Shown: positions 43,827 to 53,378, counted from the first letter of the stretch. The stretch is DNA of 64,000 nt from Clostridium kluyveri DSM 555 (GCF_000016505.1 NC_009706.1:2542001-2606000), one strand, 5' to 3'. Notes: generated by a model from the sequence alone, not told the origin. Program-made: numbers and translations.

Positions 43827-44882
43827 TCACCTTCCTTGTTTTAAAATAAGTACCAATAAAAACGGAATACCTATAATTGAAGTAACTATTCCTAAAGGAA
43901 TCTGTACTCCTGATATAGCAACCTTGCTTAACACAGATGAAACTGATAACATAAACGCTCCAGTTAACATAGATGCTGGAATAAAAAACCTCTGTTCTTC
44001 TCCTACTAAAGATTTAGCCACATAGGGTGCAACCAATCCAACAAAGCCTATGGTTCCAACAAAGCAAACTGCGATGGATGTTATTAATGAAGATAATATT
44101 AAAACCTTTGTTCTTAACTTTTCTACATTGATCCCTAAAGCTGCTGCAGTACTTTCCCCCATACATAATGATGTCAGCTTCCAGGATTCTCTAAAGAGAA
44201 TTGGTGTCACTATTACAAGTACTACAAACACTATTGCATCCTGCTGCCATGTAGCTCCTAAGATACACCCTTGTGACCAGTTAGTTATACCTCTTAAAAT
44301 TTCATCTGGTACAAAGTATGTGAGAATAGAATTTAACGCTGTAAACATAAAACTTATTGCAATCCCAGCTAAAATTATTGTTCCTCTATCCTTTTTTATC
44401 TTTCCAATAGTATAAATAAAGAAGGATGATATTAATGAAAAAGCAAAAGCAAATATAGGTGTGGCATAATTATTCATATATTGGGGTAAAAATGCATATC
44501 CGAAAATCAAAGATATTGATGCTCCAAAAGATGCTGCCGAAGATATTCCCAGTGTATACGGACTAGCAAGATTATTATTAAGTATAGTCTGCATTTCCAT
44601 ACCTGCAATTGCTAATCCTGCACCAGCTAATAGTGCCATAGTTGCTATTGGTAATCTGATTACCCTGACAATTATATTCACTTTTCTGCCCAGTGACTCA
44701 GGGTTCGTCAATGAAGTGATTACATCAAAAATATTCAACATTGCCGGTCCAGTTGAGAGATCAATTACAAAGCTTATTAATACAAGTAGTATTAAAATCA
44801 TCAACGCTATTACTTTTCTCATAATAACTAACTTGTAATTTTGAGACTTTCCAATAACAATTTTTTTAGAGCTTATATCCAC
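43827..44882 (-). CDS. FecCD family permease
   Basis: 351 residues, ten-helix FecCD family: LAGAGLAIAGMEMQTILNNNLASPYTLGISSAASFGA and GTIGFVGLVAPYVAKSLVGEEQRFFIPASMLTGAFML are its two hallmark blocks. It forms a homodimer importing iron chelates, haem or corrinoids. It directly follows the D-type nitrogenase-like gene (30-bp gap). Confidence 0.93.
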   Translation of the reverse strand: MDISSKKIVIGKSQNYKLVIMRKVIALMILILLVLISFVIDLSTGPAMLNIFDVITSLTNPESLGRKVNIIVRVIRLPIATMALLAGAGLAIAGMEMQTILNNNLASPYTLGISSAASFGASISLIFGYAFLPQYMNNYATPIFAFAFSLISSFFIYTIGKIKKDRGTIILAGIAISFMFTALNSILTYFVPDEILRGITNWSQGCILGATWQQDAIVFVVLVIVTPILFRESWKLTSLCMGESTAAALGINVEKLRTKVLILSSLITSIAVCFVGTIGFVGLVAPYVAKSLVGEEQRFFIPASMLTGAFMLSVSSVLSKVAISGVQIPLGIVTSIIGIPFLLVLILKQGR

Positions 44883-44912
44883 GATTTCTCCCTCCTTCCA
44901 AACTAATTTTTA

Positions 44913-46091
44913 TCAATATTTTGCAATAAGTTTATAAAAATAAGCCAAATTCAATATGTCCTCAACCAAGAATGACATTCCTTCAACCCCAGCATAACCA
45001 CTTTTGCTAATACTAATCTTGTCAAACACTGGATATGTATACTGCAGGAAAGGAATATCCAGTTCATTGGCTAATCCTCTCTCAAAAGACGATCCAAAAA
45101 TCATTACTGAATTGGAGCTAACAACTTCATCTCTTATCTTCTCCCTGTCTTTTTTTTGTTCAGTATCAATTAACACATCTACAACCATTCCAAGTTCAGC
45201 TTCTAAAAATTTTTTTAGACCATATATTCTTACCTTATCTCCTAAAACAGCTACTGGCATACCCATAAAAGTATCTATAAATGAGTGAAGTTCATTTAAT
45301 AATTCTAATGATAAAGCTTCCTTTTCATTAAAATTTTCATGGACTTCAATTGATAGTGCTGCCAGTATTTTATTTATAAAAATTCTACTACCCGTTATTC
45401 CATATGGATAACTGACAGTTATATACGGAGTTCCAAATTTTTCTTTTAACATTTCTCCAACAAACTGGAACCCATCTAATACAACATTCACCACAGCTGA
45501 TGGTACTTTCATAATATTCTCATAGCTATCATAGGGAAAAACGGAATTTATATATATGAAATCTTCCAGCATATTCTCTATATTAATTAAATCCGAATCA
45601 ACTTTGTAATCATCAGAGAAAAAGCCTATTAAATTAATTGAATTTTTAATTATTTCTCTTGGCATCATTTCATCTATTAATAGTTTAAAAGCACTTTTCA
45701 TACCTCTTATACCTGCATCATTGAAGCCTGGTTCATTTAACAAAAAAATATTTTCTAAATTGTTCTTCTTTTTAAACCTATTAATGACATTTAGAGCATC
45801 ATCATTTAGTATTTCAGGTATGCATCCCGTTATCACATATATAACCTGAGCCTCATAGAGTTTAACTATATTTTCTAAAGCTTCCTCTAAAATTTTTTCT
45901 CCTCCATTTACTATCTCTTCTTCATAAATAACTGTAGATGTCTGTCTTATATCACTTATTTTTGATGAAATATGAAATGCTAATGTTCCCCAGTTACAGC
46001 CAACTGTTGAATGAATTAAAATTACAGAATCTTTAATGCTTATAACTACTCTGTATGCTCCAAACAATCTACACTCACTATCACAATTCAT
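44913..46091 (-). CDS. Nitrogenase component 1-like protein, D-type, transporter-linked
   Basis: 392 residues from the ATG at 46091, which overlaps the upstream stop as ATGA; G-rich Shine-Dalgarno upstream. Visible: Cys7 (CRLFGA), Cys32 (HSTVGCN), no second P-cluster cysteine, and Cys90 (TGCIPEILNDD, third position). The C-terminal part has PVAVLGDKVRIYGLKKFLEAELGM, the component-1 subdomain motif. Likely the alpha-type partner of the next-upstream gene. Shares an operon with an iron-complex importer, so it may reduce or release metal from the imported compound, or assemble a cofactor from it. Confidence 0.85.
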   Translation of the reverse strand: MNCDSECRLFGAYRVVISIKDSVILIHSTVGCNWGTLAFHISSKISDIRQTSTVIYEEEIVNGGEKILEEALENIVKLYEAQVIYVITGCIPEILNDDALNVINRFKKKNNLENIFLLNEPGFNDAGIRGMKSAFKLLIDEMMPREIIKNSINLIGFFSDDYKVDSDLINIENMLEDFIYINSVFPYDSYENIMKVPSAVVNVVLDGFQFVGEMLKEKFGTPYITVSYPYGITGSRIFINKILAALSIEVHENFNEKEALSLELLNELHSFIDTFMGMPVAVLGDKVRIYGLKKFLEAELGMVVDVLIDTEQKKDREKIRDEVVSSNSVMIFGSSFERGLANELDIPFLQYTYPVFDKISISKSGYAGVEGMSFLVEDILNLAYFYKLIAKY

Positions 46092-47572
46092 CTCATTTTC
46101 CCCCCTCTCTGCAGCCAGAGAATATCCCACATTTTTTTGCTTACCTCCTCATTGACATTAACACTACTATAATTATCTAAAAGTAAGCTCTTATCCTCAC
46201 GAAATACAGTTCTATTGATCATATCTATATAATGAAGTATGAATTTTTCATAATTATTAAAATCTAATGGTATAAAGGATGGTGGATTGATATGTTTAGA
46301 ATTTTGAATATGTGTATCCCCTATGCATAAATCTGCATTTTCCTCAAATGTAATGATTTTTTCTATATCAAAATTAATTTTCCAATTAACCTCATAATCT
46401 AATTCATTTAAACCTTCTAGTATATTTTCTTTTGCCATCTCAAACAATGTATCTTCAGAAAATAAACTCATATACCCATTTTGTTCAACTGTAACAACTA
46501 TATATTTTATTTTTAGTTTTAATACGCAGCCATAAAAATAAATTAATTTATATATATCTCTAAAATCTTCACAATATATAGCACAAGTGTATTTACTCAT
46601 CTTAAGCAATTTTTTTTCTAGCCTCTCCTGAATATGAACTTTCCGCTCATTTAAGTACCTGCCTAATCTCTCATAAGTTCCAATTTTCTTAGCTATATCT
46701 ATATAAAATTCTTCAATTCCATTTAGACCTCCATAGCCATAATCTTCGTTTTTGACTATCATAAATTCCGTTCCATATAATTCTTTCATTTTTATTACCC
46801 ATTTAACACGGCTTGTTATTATATTAAGTGCTGCTCTAGGTGCTGTTTCTAGTTCTTCAACAGAACAATTTGGTATAAACGCATTTATTTTTATTCCCAT
46901 CTTCTCCAATTCTTTTTTTATACCACTTACCATGGCATCTTCATGAATTCCCCAGTAAAAGCCGCATATGTTTATAAGCCTATTGTCTACTTCTTGAGGT
47001 TTCATTACATTTTCAACCATTACCTCCATAGCTTCTGAAAACCCACAACTTTTTAAATTACCATCATGAATTTTTTTCTTATCAGTGTTATTTTCACAAA
47101 AACTTTTTCTTGCATTACCTCTCTTATCAGCATGTGAAATCTTTTTTGATTTAACAAATAATAGCTTACAAGTAATTTGAGGCTGTAACTCTCTAATAAC
47201 TCCTTCTATATCATCCCCAATCATATCAACAGAGGACGCGGGAATAATGCCAATTAATGATGGATTATATTTTTTCGCCGTTTTAATAATTGCTTCCTTT
47301 AATTTTTCGCTTCCCCCCATTATAATATCTGTTTCCTTTAAACCCGTACATTTTAGGTTATATGCTGGCTTCCAGCTTCTTCTGCAAACATATCTGTAAT
47401 GAAATCCACATCCGCTAGAACCATGTAAAATAGGAATGGCATTTTCAATTGTTGAAATTGCAAATATTGCTCCAGCGACCTTTCCACTTGGTGTAAACTT
47501 ATGGATATATGGAACTCTATCATATAGATAACTATTTTTATAAAACTCTCTTAAACTTGTCTCCATTTTCAC
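46088..47572 (-). CDS. Nitrogenase component 1-like protein, K-type, transporter-linked
   Basis: 494 residues, GGAGGG 6 bases before the ATG. N-terminal HGSSGCGFHYR (Cys55) and YNLKCTGLKETDIIMGG (Cys75) are the first two P-cluster positions; the third reads PASSVDMIGDDIEGV with Ser in place of Cys, exactly as in the protein at 1-590. First gene of a six-gene operon. No Fe protein is encoded here; the NifH-like protein at 1863-2618 is a candidate donor. Confidence 0.87.
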   Translation of the reverse strand: MKMETSLREFYKNSYLYDRVPYIHKFTPSGKVAGAIFAISTIENAIPILHGSSGCGFHYRYVCRRSWKPAYNLKCTGLKETDIIMGGSEKLKEAIIKTAKKYNPSLIGIIPASSVDMIGDDIEGVIRELQPQITCKLLFVKSKKISHADKRGNARKSFCENNTDKKKIHDGNLKSCGFSEAMEVMVENVMKPQEVDNRLINICGFYWGIHEDAMVSGIKKELEKMGIKINAFIPNCSVEELETAPRAALNIITSRVKWVIKMKELYGTEFMIVKNEDYGYGGLNGIEEFYIDIAKKIGTYERLGRYLNERKVHIQERLEKKLLKMSKYTCAIYCEDFRDIYKLIYFYGCVLKLKIKYIVVTVEQNGYMSLFSEDTLFEMAKENILEGLNELDYEVNWKINFDIEKIITFEENADLCIGDTHIQNSKHINPPSFIPLDFNNYEKFILHYIDMINRTVFREDKSLLLDNYSSVNVNEEVSKKMWDILWLQRGGKMR

Positions 47573-47691
47573 CCTCCTTTCTATAACTAAACTTGAGCGA
47601 TTTCAGAATTTTGGAGGCACTAATCACTTATGACAAATCAGTACAAAATCGTTCTAAATTATATAAAACGTATTATTTTTGTATTTGATTC

Positions 47692-47720
47692 ATTATAATT
47701 TAATTTTATATTTATCGCAA
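47692..47720 (-). promoter_or_regulatory. Promoter of the nitrogenase-like/transporter operon
   Basis: On the minus strand TTGCGA (47720-47715), 17-bp spacer, TATAAT (47697-47692), leaving a leader of about 110 nt before the first ATG in which no known riboswitch is apparent. Confidence 0.6.
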
Positions 47721-47821
47721 TACTTTTTTGATATTTTATTATAAATAATATATGTTTTTTAAAAAATTATTATTATATCGGGTAATTATTATCTATTTAT
47801 CAATATTTATATTTTGAACAT

Positions 47822-47862
47822 AAAAAACTAGCTTAATATCAGTATACTAAGCTAGTTTTACT
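47822..47862 (-). terminator. Terminator after the glycosyltransferase remnant
   Basis: AACTAGCTTA and TAAGCTAGTT form a 10-bp stem with T-runs on both sides, so it could work in both directions. Confidence 0.8.
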
Positions 47863-47916
47863 CTATAATTTTCCTACTCTATTTCGGCATATTCTCACTT
47901 TTCCATACTTATTTTC

Positions 47917-48775
47917 TTATTGAGAAATTGTATCATGAATTACTGAATTTGATTTTATTTCCTTTGTATTTAGATATTCCTCAATTTGCTGATTACATTG
48001 CTGAATTATAAATGCCGCTATATTATATGCTGCTTTGGGATTTCGAAAGCGAAGCATATTATTCTTAAGATATACTATCTTTTTTTGATTAAATTCATAT
48101 AAAACATTCGGGCTAGCTCGTAATATAAGAATATCGGCTTTTGTCATATATTTTTTTATTTCTTTCGTGAAACCAATTATGCTGACATGCTCCTCTGAAT
48201 ATTCTGCCAATTCTTTTTTCAATTGTTTTCTAATAACCTCATTCTTTCCGGCAATAATCGTAACATTGCACTTACCATTTTCCAGAAGTTTCTTAGCCAT
48301 TTTAAGTACTTGCCTGGACCCTTGGCTTCCACTTATAAAAAGCACAGATATACTGCCATTAGCCGAATCTTTTGCTTCTATATCAATATCCGGTATATTA
48401 CTGCAAAATTCTTCCCTTACCGGAAAGACTACTATCCTTAATCTTTCTGAAGATATTCCCAATGATTTCATTTTGTCTTCTGCTTCCTTAGTAGGGCAAA
48501 GTATATACTTTGCCCTTGAGTCCGCCCATAAATTCGAAACATTGTCAAGATCTGCAACAAATGAAATAACGGGAATTTCCATGTGGTTTTTTTCTAAAAT
48601 TCTTGTTACAGAACCGGTAAAAACCGCATGAACTGAAATGATAATGTCAGGCTTTATCTCCTTCAGCAATTGAAGCAGCTTCTTTTTAATGATCCATGAA
48701 CACACTACATTAATAGTAAATACTTTTATGCCCATTTTCGGTATTATTAGCTGAGATAAATAATATTTTGCCGGT
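47917..48775 (-). pseudogene. MGDG/UgtP-type glycosyltransferase, broken
   Basis: The main frame (272 codons from 48735) gives KPDIIISVHAVFTGSV, VISFVADLDN, LFISGSQGSRQ and FTKEIKKYMTKADILILRAS, a GT28-like domain. The expected N-terminus, KILFISANNTENGHKSI, is found just upstream in another frame (48770-48715), so at least a frameshift and a deletion of about 80 residues have occurred. Its neighbours are other carotenoid-pathway remnants, so it may have glycosylated a C30 carotenoid acid. Confidence 0.75.
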
Positions 48776-48799
48776 GTGCATGGAGGGAATATGCTGAAT

Positions 48800-49150
48800 C
48801 TTACACCTTTTTATTTTGTTACTATTTCTGTCCTGCCTTTCCATTATTGCAGCCATCCTTGGACGGTTGTACCTTTATATTATAATAAATGAAATGTTTG
48901 CCAAAACTGCCACTGCCAATATTACGGTATTTACCCAATTTGCTTGATATAGAAAATACAAAAATACCGTGAATATAATACTCCAATGGCATATTTCAGC
49001 TCTGCAGGTTTCTGCAATAAACTGCTTAACATACTCTTTATCTAAGGAAACTATTTTTTTCTTTTTAAATGCTGCTGGAATAAAATCCCCCAGCTCAGGT
49101 AATATGCCTTTCCATTGCTTTATCCTAAAAAACTTTTGGTAAAACAGTCC
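48800..49150 (-). pseudogene. CrtO-like carotenoid glycoside acyltransferase, broken
   Basis: Minus-strand reading gives FYQKFFRIKQWKGILPELGDF, FIAETCRAEICHW and then FIII-stop-RYNRPRM, where the CrtO family has FIIIQRYNRPR; a CAA to TAA change at 48877-48875 explains the stop. The N-terminus is frameshifted. Matches Staphylococcus CrtO (glycosyl-diaponeurosporenoate acyltransferase). 49151-49278 shows no further gene. Confidence 0.78.
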
Positions 49151-49278
49151 TTTCTCTTCCTATTTTCTTTCCCGAAAAAAACAGTTATCTTCATGAAATT
49201 TGTCCCTTTGTAAAAAAAGATACCACACAGTATTTAAACAGTATTTAATAGGGATAATAAAAAAATATAAATATACTT

Positions 49279-49977
49279 TTAAAAATATCTATCTCCATAT
49301 TCCTGATAATCCTCCTCTGCACAATGGGATAAGGAGTATTCTTTCCTTTTCTCCTTAGGTTCAATTACATGATAGAGCAGCATATTAAAGAGTACACCTA
49401 TCATAGTCCCTCCAGCCACATCTACTATGGAATGCTGCTTAATCATAACTGTTGACAGACAGATCAACACCATTAATATACCCGATTTTTGTTTTCCGTA
49501 TTTCACCCTCTCAAATGCCTTTGAGTGACATAAGGCTGAATGTACTGCAATGGAGTTGATTACATGAACACTTGGGCATATATTGGTTGGAGTATCCGTT
49601 TCATAAATAAGCCTTACCATAAAAGAAAAGGGATCATTTCCTAGAACAGCAGGCCTTAACTCCTGACCATTTGGGAAAATCATATAGATAATATAAGCAG
49701 TACTCATTCCCCCTGCTAAAAAGATAATCAGCCGATAAAAGTCCCTTTTAGAATAAATTCCGGTATAAATAACACCATAAGCTATATAGGGAAACCACAG
49801 CAAATAGGGGACAATCAATGCAGGTACCATAGGAATAAGATCATCCAGCGGACTATATACCATATACTCCGGTACTAAAGTTGCCTCCAAATATTTAAAC
49901 CAGATTAAAATCGGTATCAACATAAGTACCCAATAGAAATGCCTATGAGTTTTTGTAAAGTTCCTTAATCGTTTCAA
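49279..49977 (-). CDS. PAP2-like membrane phosphatase
   Basis: 232 residues with five or six helices. Catalytic motifs CPSVHV and KQHSIVDVAGG match the inositolphosphotransferase/Aur1 branch of PAP2 phosphatases. Probably dephosphorylates a lipid phosphate. It could have supplied the carotenoid pathway, or act in cell-envelope lipid recycling. Confidence 0.85.
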   Translation of the reverse strand: MKRLRNFTKTHRHFYWVLMLIPILIWFKYLEATLVPEYMVYSPLDDLIPMVPALIVPYLLWFPYIAYGVIYTGIYSKRDFYRLIIFLAGGMSTAYIIYMIFPNGQELRPAVLGNDPFSFMVRLIYETDTPTNICPSVHVINSIAVHSALCHSKAFERVKYGKQKSGILMVLICLSTVMIKQHSIVDVAGGTMIGVLFNMLLYHVIEPKEKRKEYSLSHCAEEDYQEYGDRYF

Positions 49978-50005
49978 TTTATCCTCCTTGACTTATAGAA
50001 TTCCT

Positions 50006-50848
50006 TTATTTTTCAATGAACAAGACGCCTAATGTATTCTGTCCACAATGACTTGAAATAGTACATCCTGCATTTGTTTCATATACCTTATCAAAAATTG
50101 CCTTTTTACTGACAGCATCTTTAACAGCATCTGCTATTTCTGAATTTATGGTTGTATGCGTAATAAAAGCCCTTTGGGGGACAATTTTATTTGAATTTTC
50201 CAGTTTATCATCAATATATTGCATCAGACACCTTTTTAACGTACCACGGTATTTTTTTCCAACTCGCATTTTCCCATTTTCCACTTCAATACAGGGCTTA
50301 AACTTCAATAGATTGGCACCCAATGCCATAACAGCTGAGCATCGGCCGCCTTTTGCCATGTAATCCAGACGATCCAGCAGAAAGCTTGCGCGAATCTTTG
50401 GAATCATGTAAGCCAGACATTCCAATATACAGTCGATAGGATAATCTTCGGCAGCTTTTATTGCCGCTTCAACAACAACATGACCTTGACCTGTTGACAG
50501 ATTCATAGAGTCTACAACAAAAACATTTTCAAATTCTTGTGCCGCTATACAGGCATTCTGGTAACAACTTGAAAATCCGCTGCCGATGTTTATATGGATT
50601 ACTGCATCATACTTATTTACAAACTGCTCAAAAAACGATTTATATTCAAGAGGATTAACCGCCGAAGTGGTGCTAATCGTTCCTCCATTACTTACATGAT
50701 AAAAAATATCATCAGGATAAATATCAATACCATCTTGAAATATTTTTCCTCCCTTTTCTATATGCAGCGGAAGTAGGCTGATGTTATATAGTTGAAGTAT
50801 GTCCGTTGACAGATCGCAAGTGCTGTCAGATGTAATTTTGATATTCAT
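50006..50848 (-). CDS. DegV family fatty-acid-binding protein
   Basis: 280 residues from the ATG at 50848 (AAAGGAG upstream; a start 20 codons earlier has none). SDSTCDLSTDIL, ISTTSAVNPLEY, IGSGFSSCYQNA, SMNLSTGQG and LDRLDYMAKGGR are the DegV blocks. DegV (FakB) proteins hold a fatty acid for phosphorylation by FakA. Twenty-eight bp before the PAP2-like gene. Confidence 0.93.
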   Translation of the reverse strand: MNIKITSDSTCDLSTDILQLYNISLLPLHIEKGGKIFQDGIDIYPDDIFYHVSNGGTISTTSAVNPLEYKSFFEQFVNKYDAVIHINIGSGFSSCYQNACIAAQEFENVFVVDSMNLSTGQGHVVVEAAIKAAEDYPIDCILECLAYMIPKIRASFLLDRLDYMAKGGRCSAVMALGANLLKFKPCIEVENGKMRVGKKYRGTLKRCLMQYIDDKLENSNKIVPQRAFITHTTINSEIADAVKDAVSKKAIFDKVYETNAGCTISSHCGQNTLGVLFIEK

Positions 50849-51165
50849 GTATGGTTCTCCTTTATCTTTTTCTGCTTCATTTATATTTAATCTCTTGTTA
50901 TTTATCATCCTCCGGTAACTTTTTCAGTTTTCCTGGTCTGATACCAAATATCAGCCACATCTACATGACGCTATGAATTTCCGAATACAGAAAAATACCA
51001 AAGAACATTGGTGAAATAACACTCCAATAATGTATAATATAAGGATCTACAGTCAGCCGATGAAGTGTATATTCAGCCTCCCGAAGCAAAGCTGTCAGCT
51101 GAAAACCGTCTACTTTTAATAAATAATTATACCATACCTTGTTATTATAATAAAGTATATCCAAT

Positions 51166-51430
51166 TCACTTTATCTTTTTGGCACACTGATAAGCTGCTA
51201 CAAGAGCACCGGGCACACCACCAATCTGCATTGCCCAGCATGAACCAATATACAGATTTTTCACCGGTGTTTTTATAGAACTTCTTCTTTGGGTTCCAAC
51301 TCCATGAGGAACTTGCTCCATCGGTATTATGAGTAAATCTTTCATAAGTCAGTGGAGTTGCAGCATCTTTATATTCGATATATTTCTTTAAACTAGGAAT
51401 CAGTCTTGATCGTGACCAGAATTTAATTAC
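51166..51430 (-). pseudogene. CrtN/CrtI-type carotenoid desaturase, C-terminal remnant
   Basis: Two frames give SRLIPSLKKYIEYKDAATPL, YERFTHNTDGASSSWSWNP and, after a small deletion, TPVKNLYIGSCWAMQIGGVPGALVAAYQ, the FAD-enzyme C-terminus. No N-terminal Rossmann part remains. With the CrtO-like and glycosyltransferase remnants it marks a decayed diaponeurosporene-type pathway. The gap 50849-51165 holds nothing I can support. Confidence 0.8.
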
Positions 51431-51432
51431 TC

Positions 51433-51960
51433 CTAGTTCTGAATCATTTCTCTTACAGTTTTTATAATTATATCAGTTAATTTTCTAATATCTCCGTTAT
51501 TTATTCGATAAGCTGATGTATCTTTTCGAGTTGGCTTCGGGTCCGAAGTCAATAGATCAGCGATATGCAAATCCATAAGTGCGTCAGGTTCCTTTCCCAC
51601 TCTTTTTTTCAATTCACCTGCTAGTTTTGGATTTGCACCATCGGCCCCACCACTTATTGAAATAAAAGCATATTTACAGGGATTTGTTTTAAGGTGCTTT
51701 AAGTAAGCACGGAGTGGTGTAGCCACTTGTCCCATCCAAATTGGTGCAAAAAAGAGAATCAAATCATAATTTTCTAATTTATCAGGTGTTGGTTGTACCT
51801 GTGGTGTTCTGTTAAAAATCATGTCCAGAACAATTGAATTAATAGTCCTAGATTTAGTTTCTTTAATTTTCATGTGCTCCACCACAAGTTCTTCTGCTAT
51901 ACTGTTGGCTAAAGCTTCGTTGTTACCAGTTAATGAATAGGAAACAACTGCCACTTTCAT
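51433..51960 (-). CDS. Flavodoxin-like protein
   Basis: 175 residues from the ATG at 51960 (TTAGGAGG upstream). SYSLTGNNEALANSIAEEL binds the FMN phosphate; FFAPIWMGQVATPLRAYLKHL and SISGGADGANPK follow the flavodoxin fold. Located 61 bp after an FMN-binding membrane protein, it may exchange electrons with it. Confidence 0.88.
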   Translation of the reverse strand: MKVAVVSYSLTGNNEALANSIAEELVVEHMKIKETKSRTINSIVLDMIFNRTPQVQPTPDKLENYDLILFFAPIWMGQVATPLRAYLKHLKTNPCKYAFISISGGADGANPKLAGELKKRVGKEPDALMDLHIADLLTSDPKPTRKDTSAYRINNGDIRKLTDIIIKTVREMIQN

Positions 51961-52021
51961 AATAAAACCTCCTAAATTTTTCATATATATTCTTGCCACA
52001 TTGACAAAACAAAATCCTTCC

Positions 52022-52447
52022 CTATTTTTTCTGTGCTTTAATGAGAGCGTTTTCCACAGGCTTCAAATAGGCTTTTGAAGTAAGAGTAGCTCCACTAATG
52101 ACATCTACATGCAGCGACTGGGCTTTTATTACTCTATTATATAGCTCGCCTGTAAATTCCGGCTTTTGATTTTCTTTATGCTCTAGTATTTTAATATCAG
52201 TAACCTTGCCCGAAGACACAGTAACCTGTACTTTATTGGCTCTCCATTTGTACATTCCACCTTCATACTCCCCAATATAAGTACCGTCGTTCAACTTGCT
52301 GAAATTTACAGCGTCAAGAGAAAGATTTTTAGCTTCATTATATTCTTTTGATACATACCACCATCCTACTGCTCCTACTACTCCTAATACAGCAATAATT
52401 GCAAGAAAAATAACCCATCCAATTTTTCTTTTCCTCTGTTTTTTCAT
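52022..52447 (-). CDS. FMN-binding domain membrane protein
   Basis: 141 residues: N-terminal helix (WVIFLAIIAVLGVVGAVGWWYV), then an extracellular FMN_bind domain with DVISGATLTSKAYLKPVENAL, whose SGATLT motif carries covalent FMN by ApbE in related proteins. Likely extracytoplasmic electron transfer. In an operon with TetR and flavodoxin. Confidence 0.88.
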   Translation of the reverse strand: MKKQRKRKIGWVIFLAIIAVLGVVGAVGWWYVSKEYNEAKNLSLDAVNFSKLNDGTYIGEYEGGMYKWRANKVQVTVSSGKVTDIKILEHKENQKPEFTGELYNRVIKAQSLHVDVISGATLTSKAYLKPVENALIKAQKK

Positions 52448-52514
52448 TTTTAACTACTGCTCCTTTTCATAATAATTATGCTTCCCATTTAATTTATTTT
52501 TCCACCTTGTAATA

Positions 52515-53102
52515 TTATTCTTTTCCAGAGCAATCCATCAAGCCTTTCATTGTAAATTCCGCTAAGTATTCTAAAACTTGTGGGAAATATCTAAGTCCAA
52601 TCTCTTCCTTGTGTGTTTCTATATTAACTAAGGCAGAAAAAATCGCCATAATCATCTCAGCATCTATGTCATTTCTCATTTTTCCTTCAATTTGCCACTT
52701 CTTTACTATTTCAATGAAATTGTCATATAAAAAAGCAACACAATCAAATCCGTTTTCCTCACGAAAACTTTGTTCTATTTTACTAAAAACATCTCTGTTA
52801 TACCATTCTTTTAAGATGGGATTTGATGTCATTCCCTTGAGATTCAGAAACATGATTTTCTTCATAACATCTATGGGGCTAGCTTCTAAATTAACAGATT
52901 CCATTATGTTCCTTTTCAATTTCAAGTTTTCTTCCAAATAAATCTCCATAAACAGCTTATCTTTTGAAGGATAATAATTATAAAAAGTACCCGTAGCCAT
53001 ACCAGCCATTTTTGTTATTTCAGCAATACTTGTATCTTTAAAACCTTTGGAACCGAACAAATCCCTCCCACACTTTAATATATCCGCTTTTTTATCAATC
53101 AT
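52515..53102 (-). CDS. TetR family regulator
   Basis: 195 residues. KGFKDTSIAEITKMAGMATGTFYNYYPSKDKLFMEIYLEE is a standard TetR DNA-binding domain. A perfect 11-bp inverted repeat (53159-53188) stands 57 bp upstream and should be its operator. Probably controls the FMN-binding protein and flavodoxin downstream. Confidence 0.88.
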   Translation of the reverse strand: MIDKKADILKCGRDLFGSKGFKDTSIAEITKMAGMATGTFYNYYPSKDKLFMEIYLEENLKLKRNIMESVNLEASPIDVMKKIMFLNLKGMTSNPILKEWYNRDVFSKIEQSFREENGFDCVAFLYDNFIEIVKKWQIEGKMRNDIDAEMIMAIFSALVNIETHKEEIGLRYFPQVLEYLAEFTMKGLMDCSGKE

Positions 53103-53158
53103 GTAAGTTACCTCCCTGTAGTTTAGAAAATCTCTTTATTTATGTATTCGCGTAATAA

Positions 53159-53188
53159 TATGAATGAATATTTTTAAATTCATTCATA
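53159..53188. promoter_or_regulatory. TetR operator of the FMN-binding/flavodoxin operon
   Basis: TATGAATGAAT, 8-bp spacer, ATTCATTCATA: perfect arms. Confidence 0.7.
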
Positions 53189-53251
53189 TTCTAACATAAG
53201 TAAATATTTTAGTCAATTATGTATAATACATAGATGTTCCTCCTTTATCCA

Positions 53252-53378
53252 CAGGCTGCCACTGCTAACACCTCCATCTTCTTCAAAGTGTTACGCCCCT
53301 GGATAAGTTCTTCCCCTAAAGGATAACGTATTCTAAGTGCTAAAAACACCAAGAATACTGTTAATAAGGTTCAGATGA
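53252..53378 (-). repeat. Dispersed 130-bp repeat, copy 2 (inverted)
   Basis: The reverse complement matches 30065-30205 with only a few substitutions over the first 85 bp, one gap of about 17 bp, and the same end. See copy 1. Confidence 0.75.

Noticed and set aside
47573-47691. Cobalamin riboswitch before the transporter operon
   Set aside because: The leader is only about 110 nt and lacks the B12-box and other conserved elements.
50961-51164. 67-codon minus-strand frame
   Set aside because: Begins at a TTG without Shine-Dalgarno and has no recognisable content; it lies between a pseudogene and degV.
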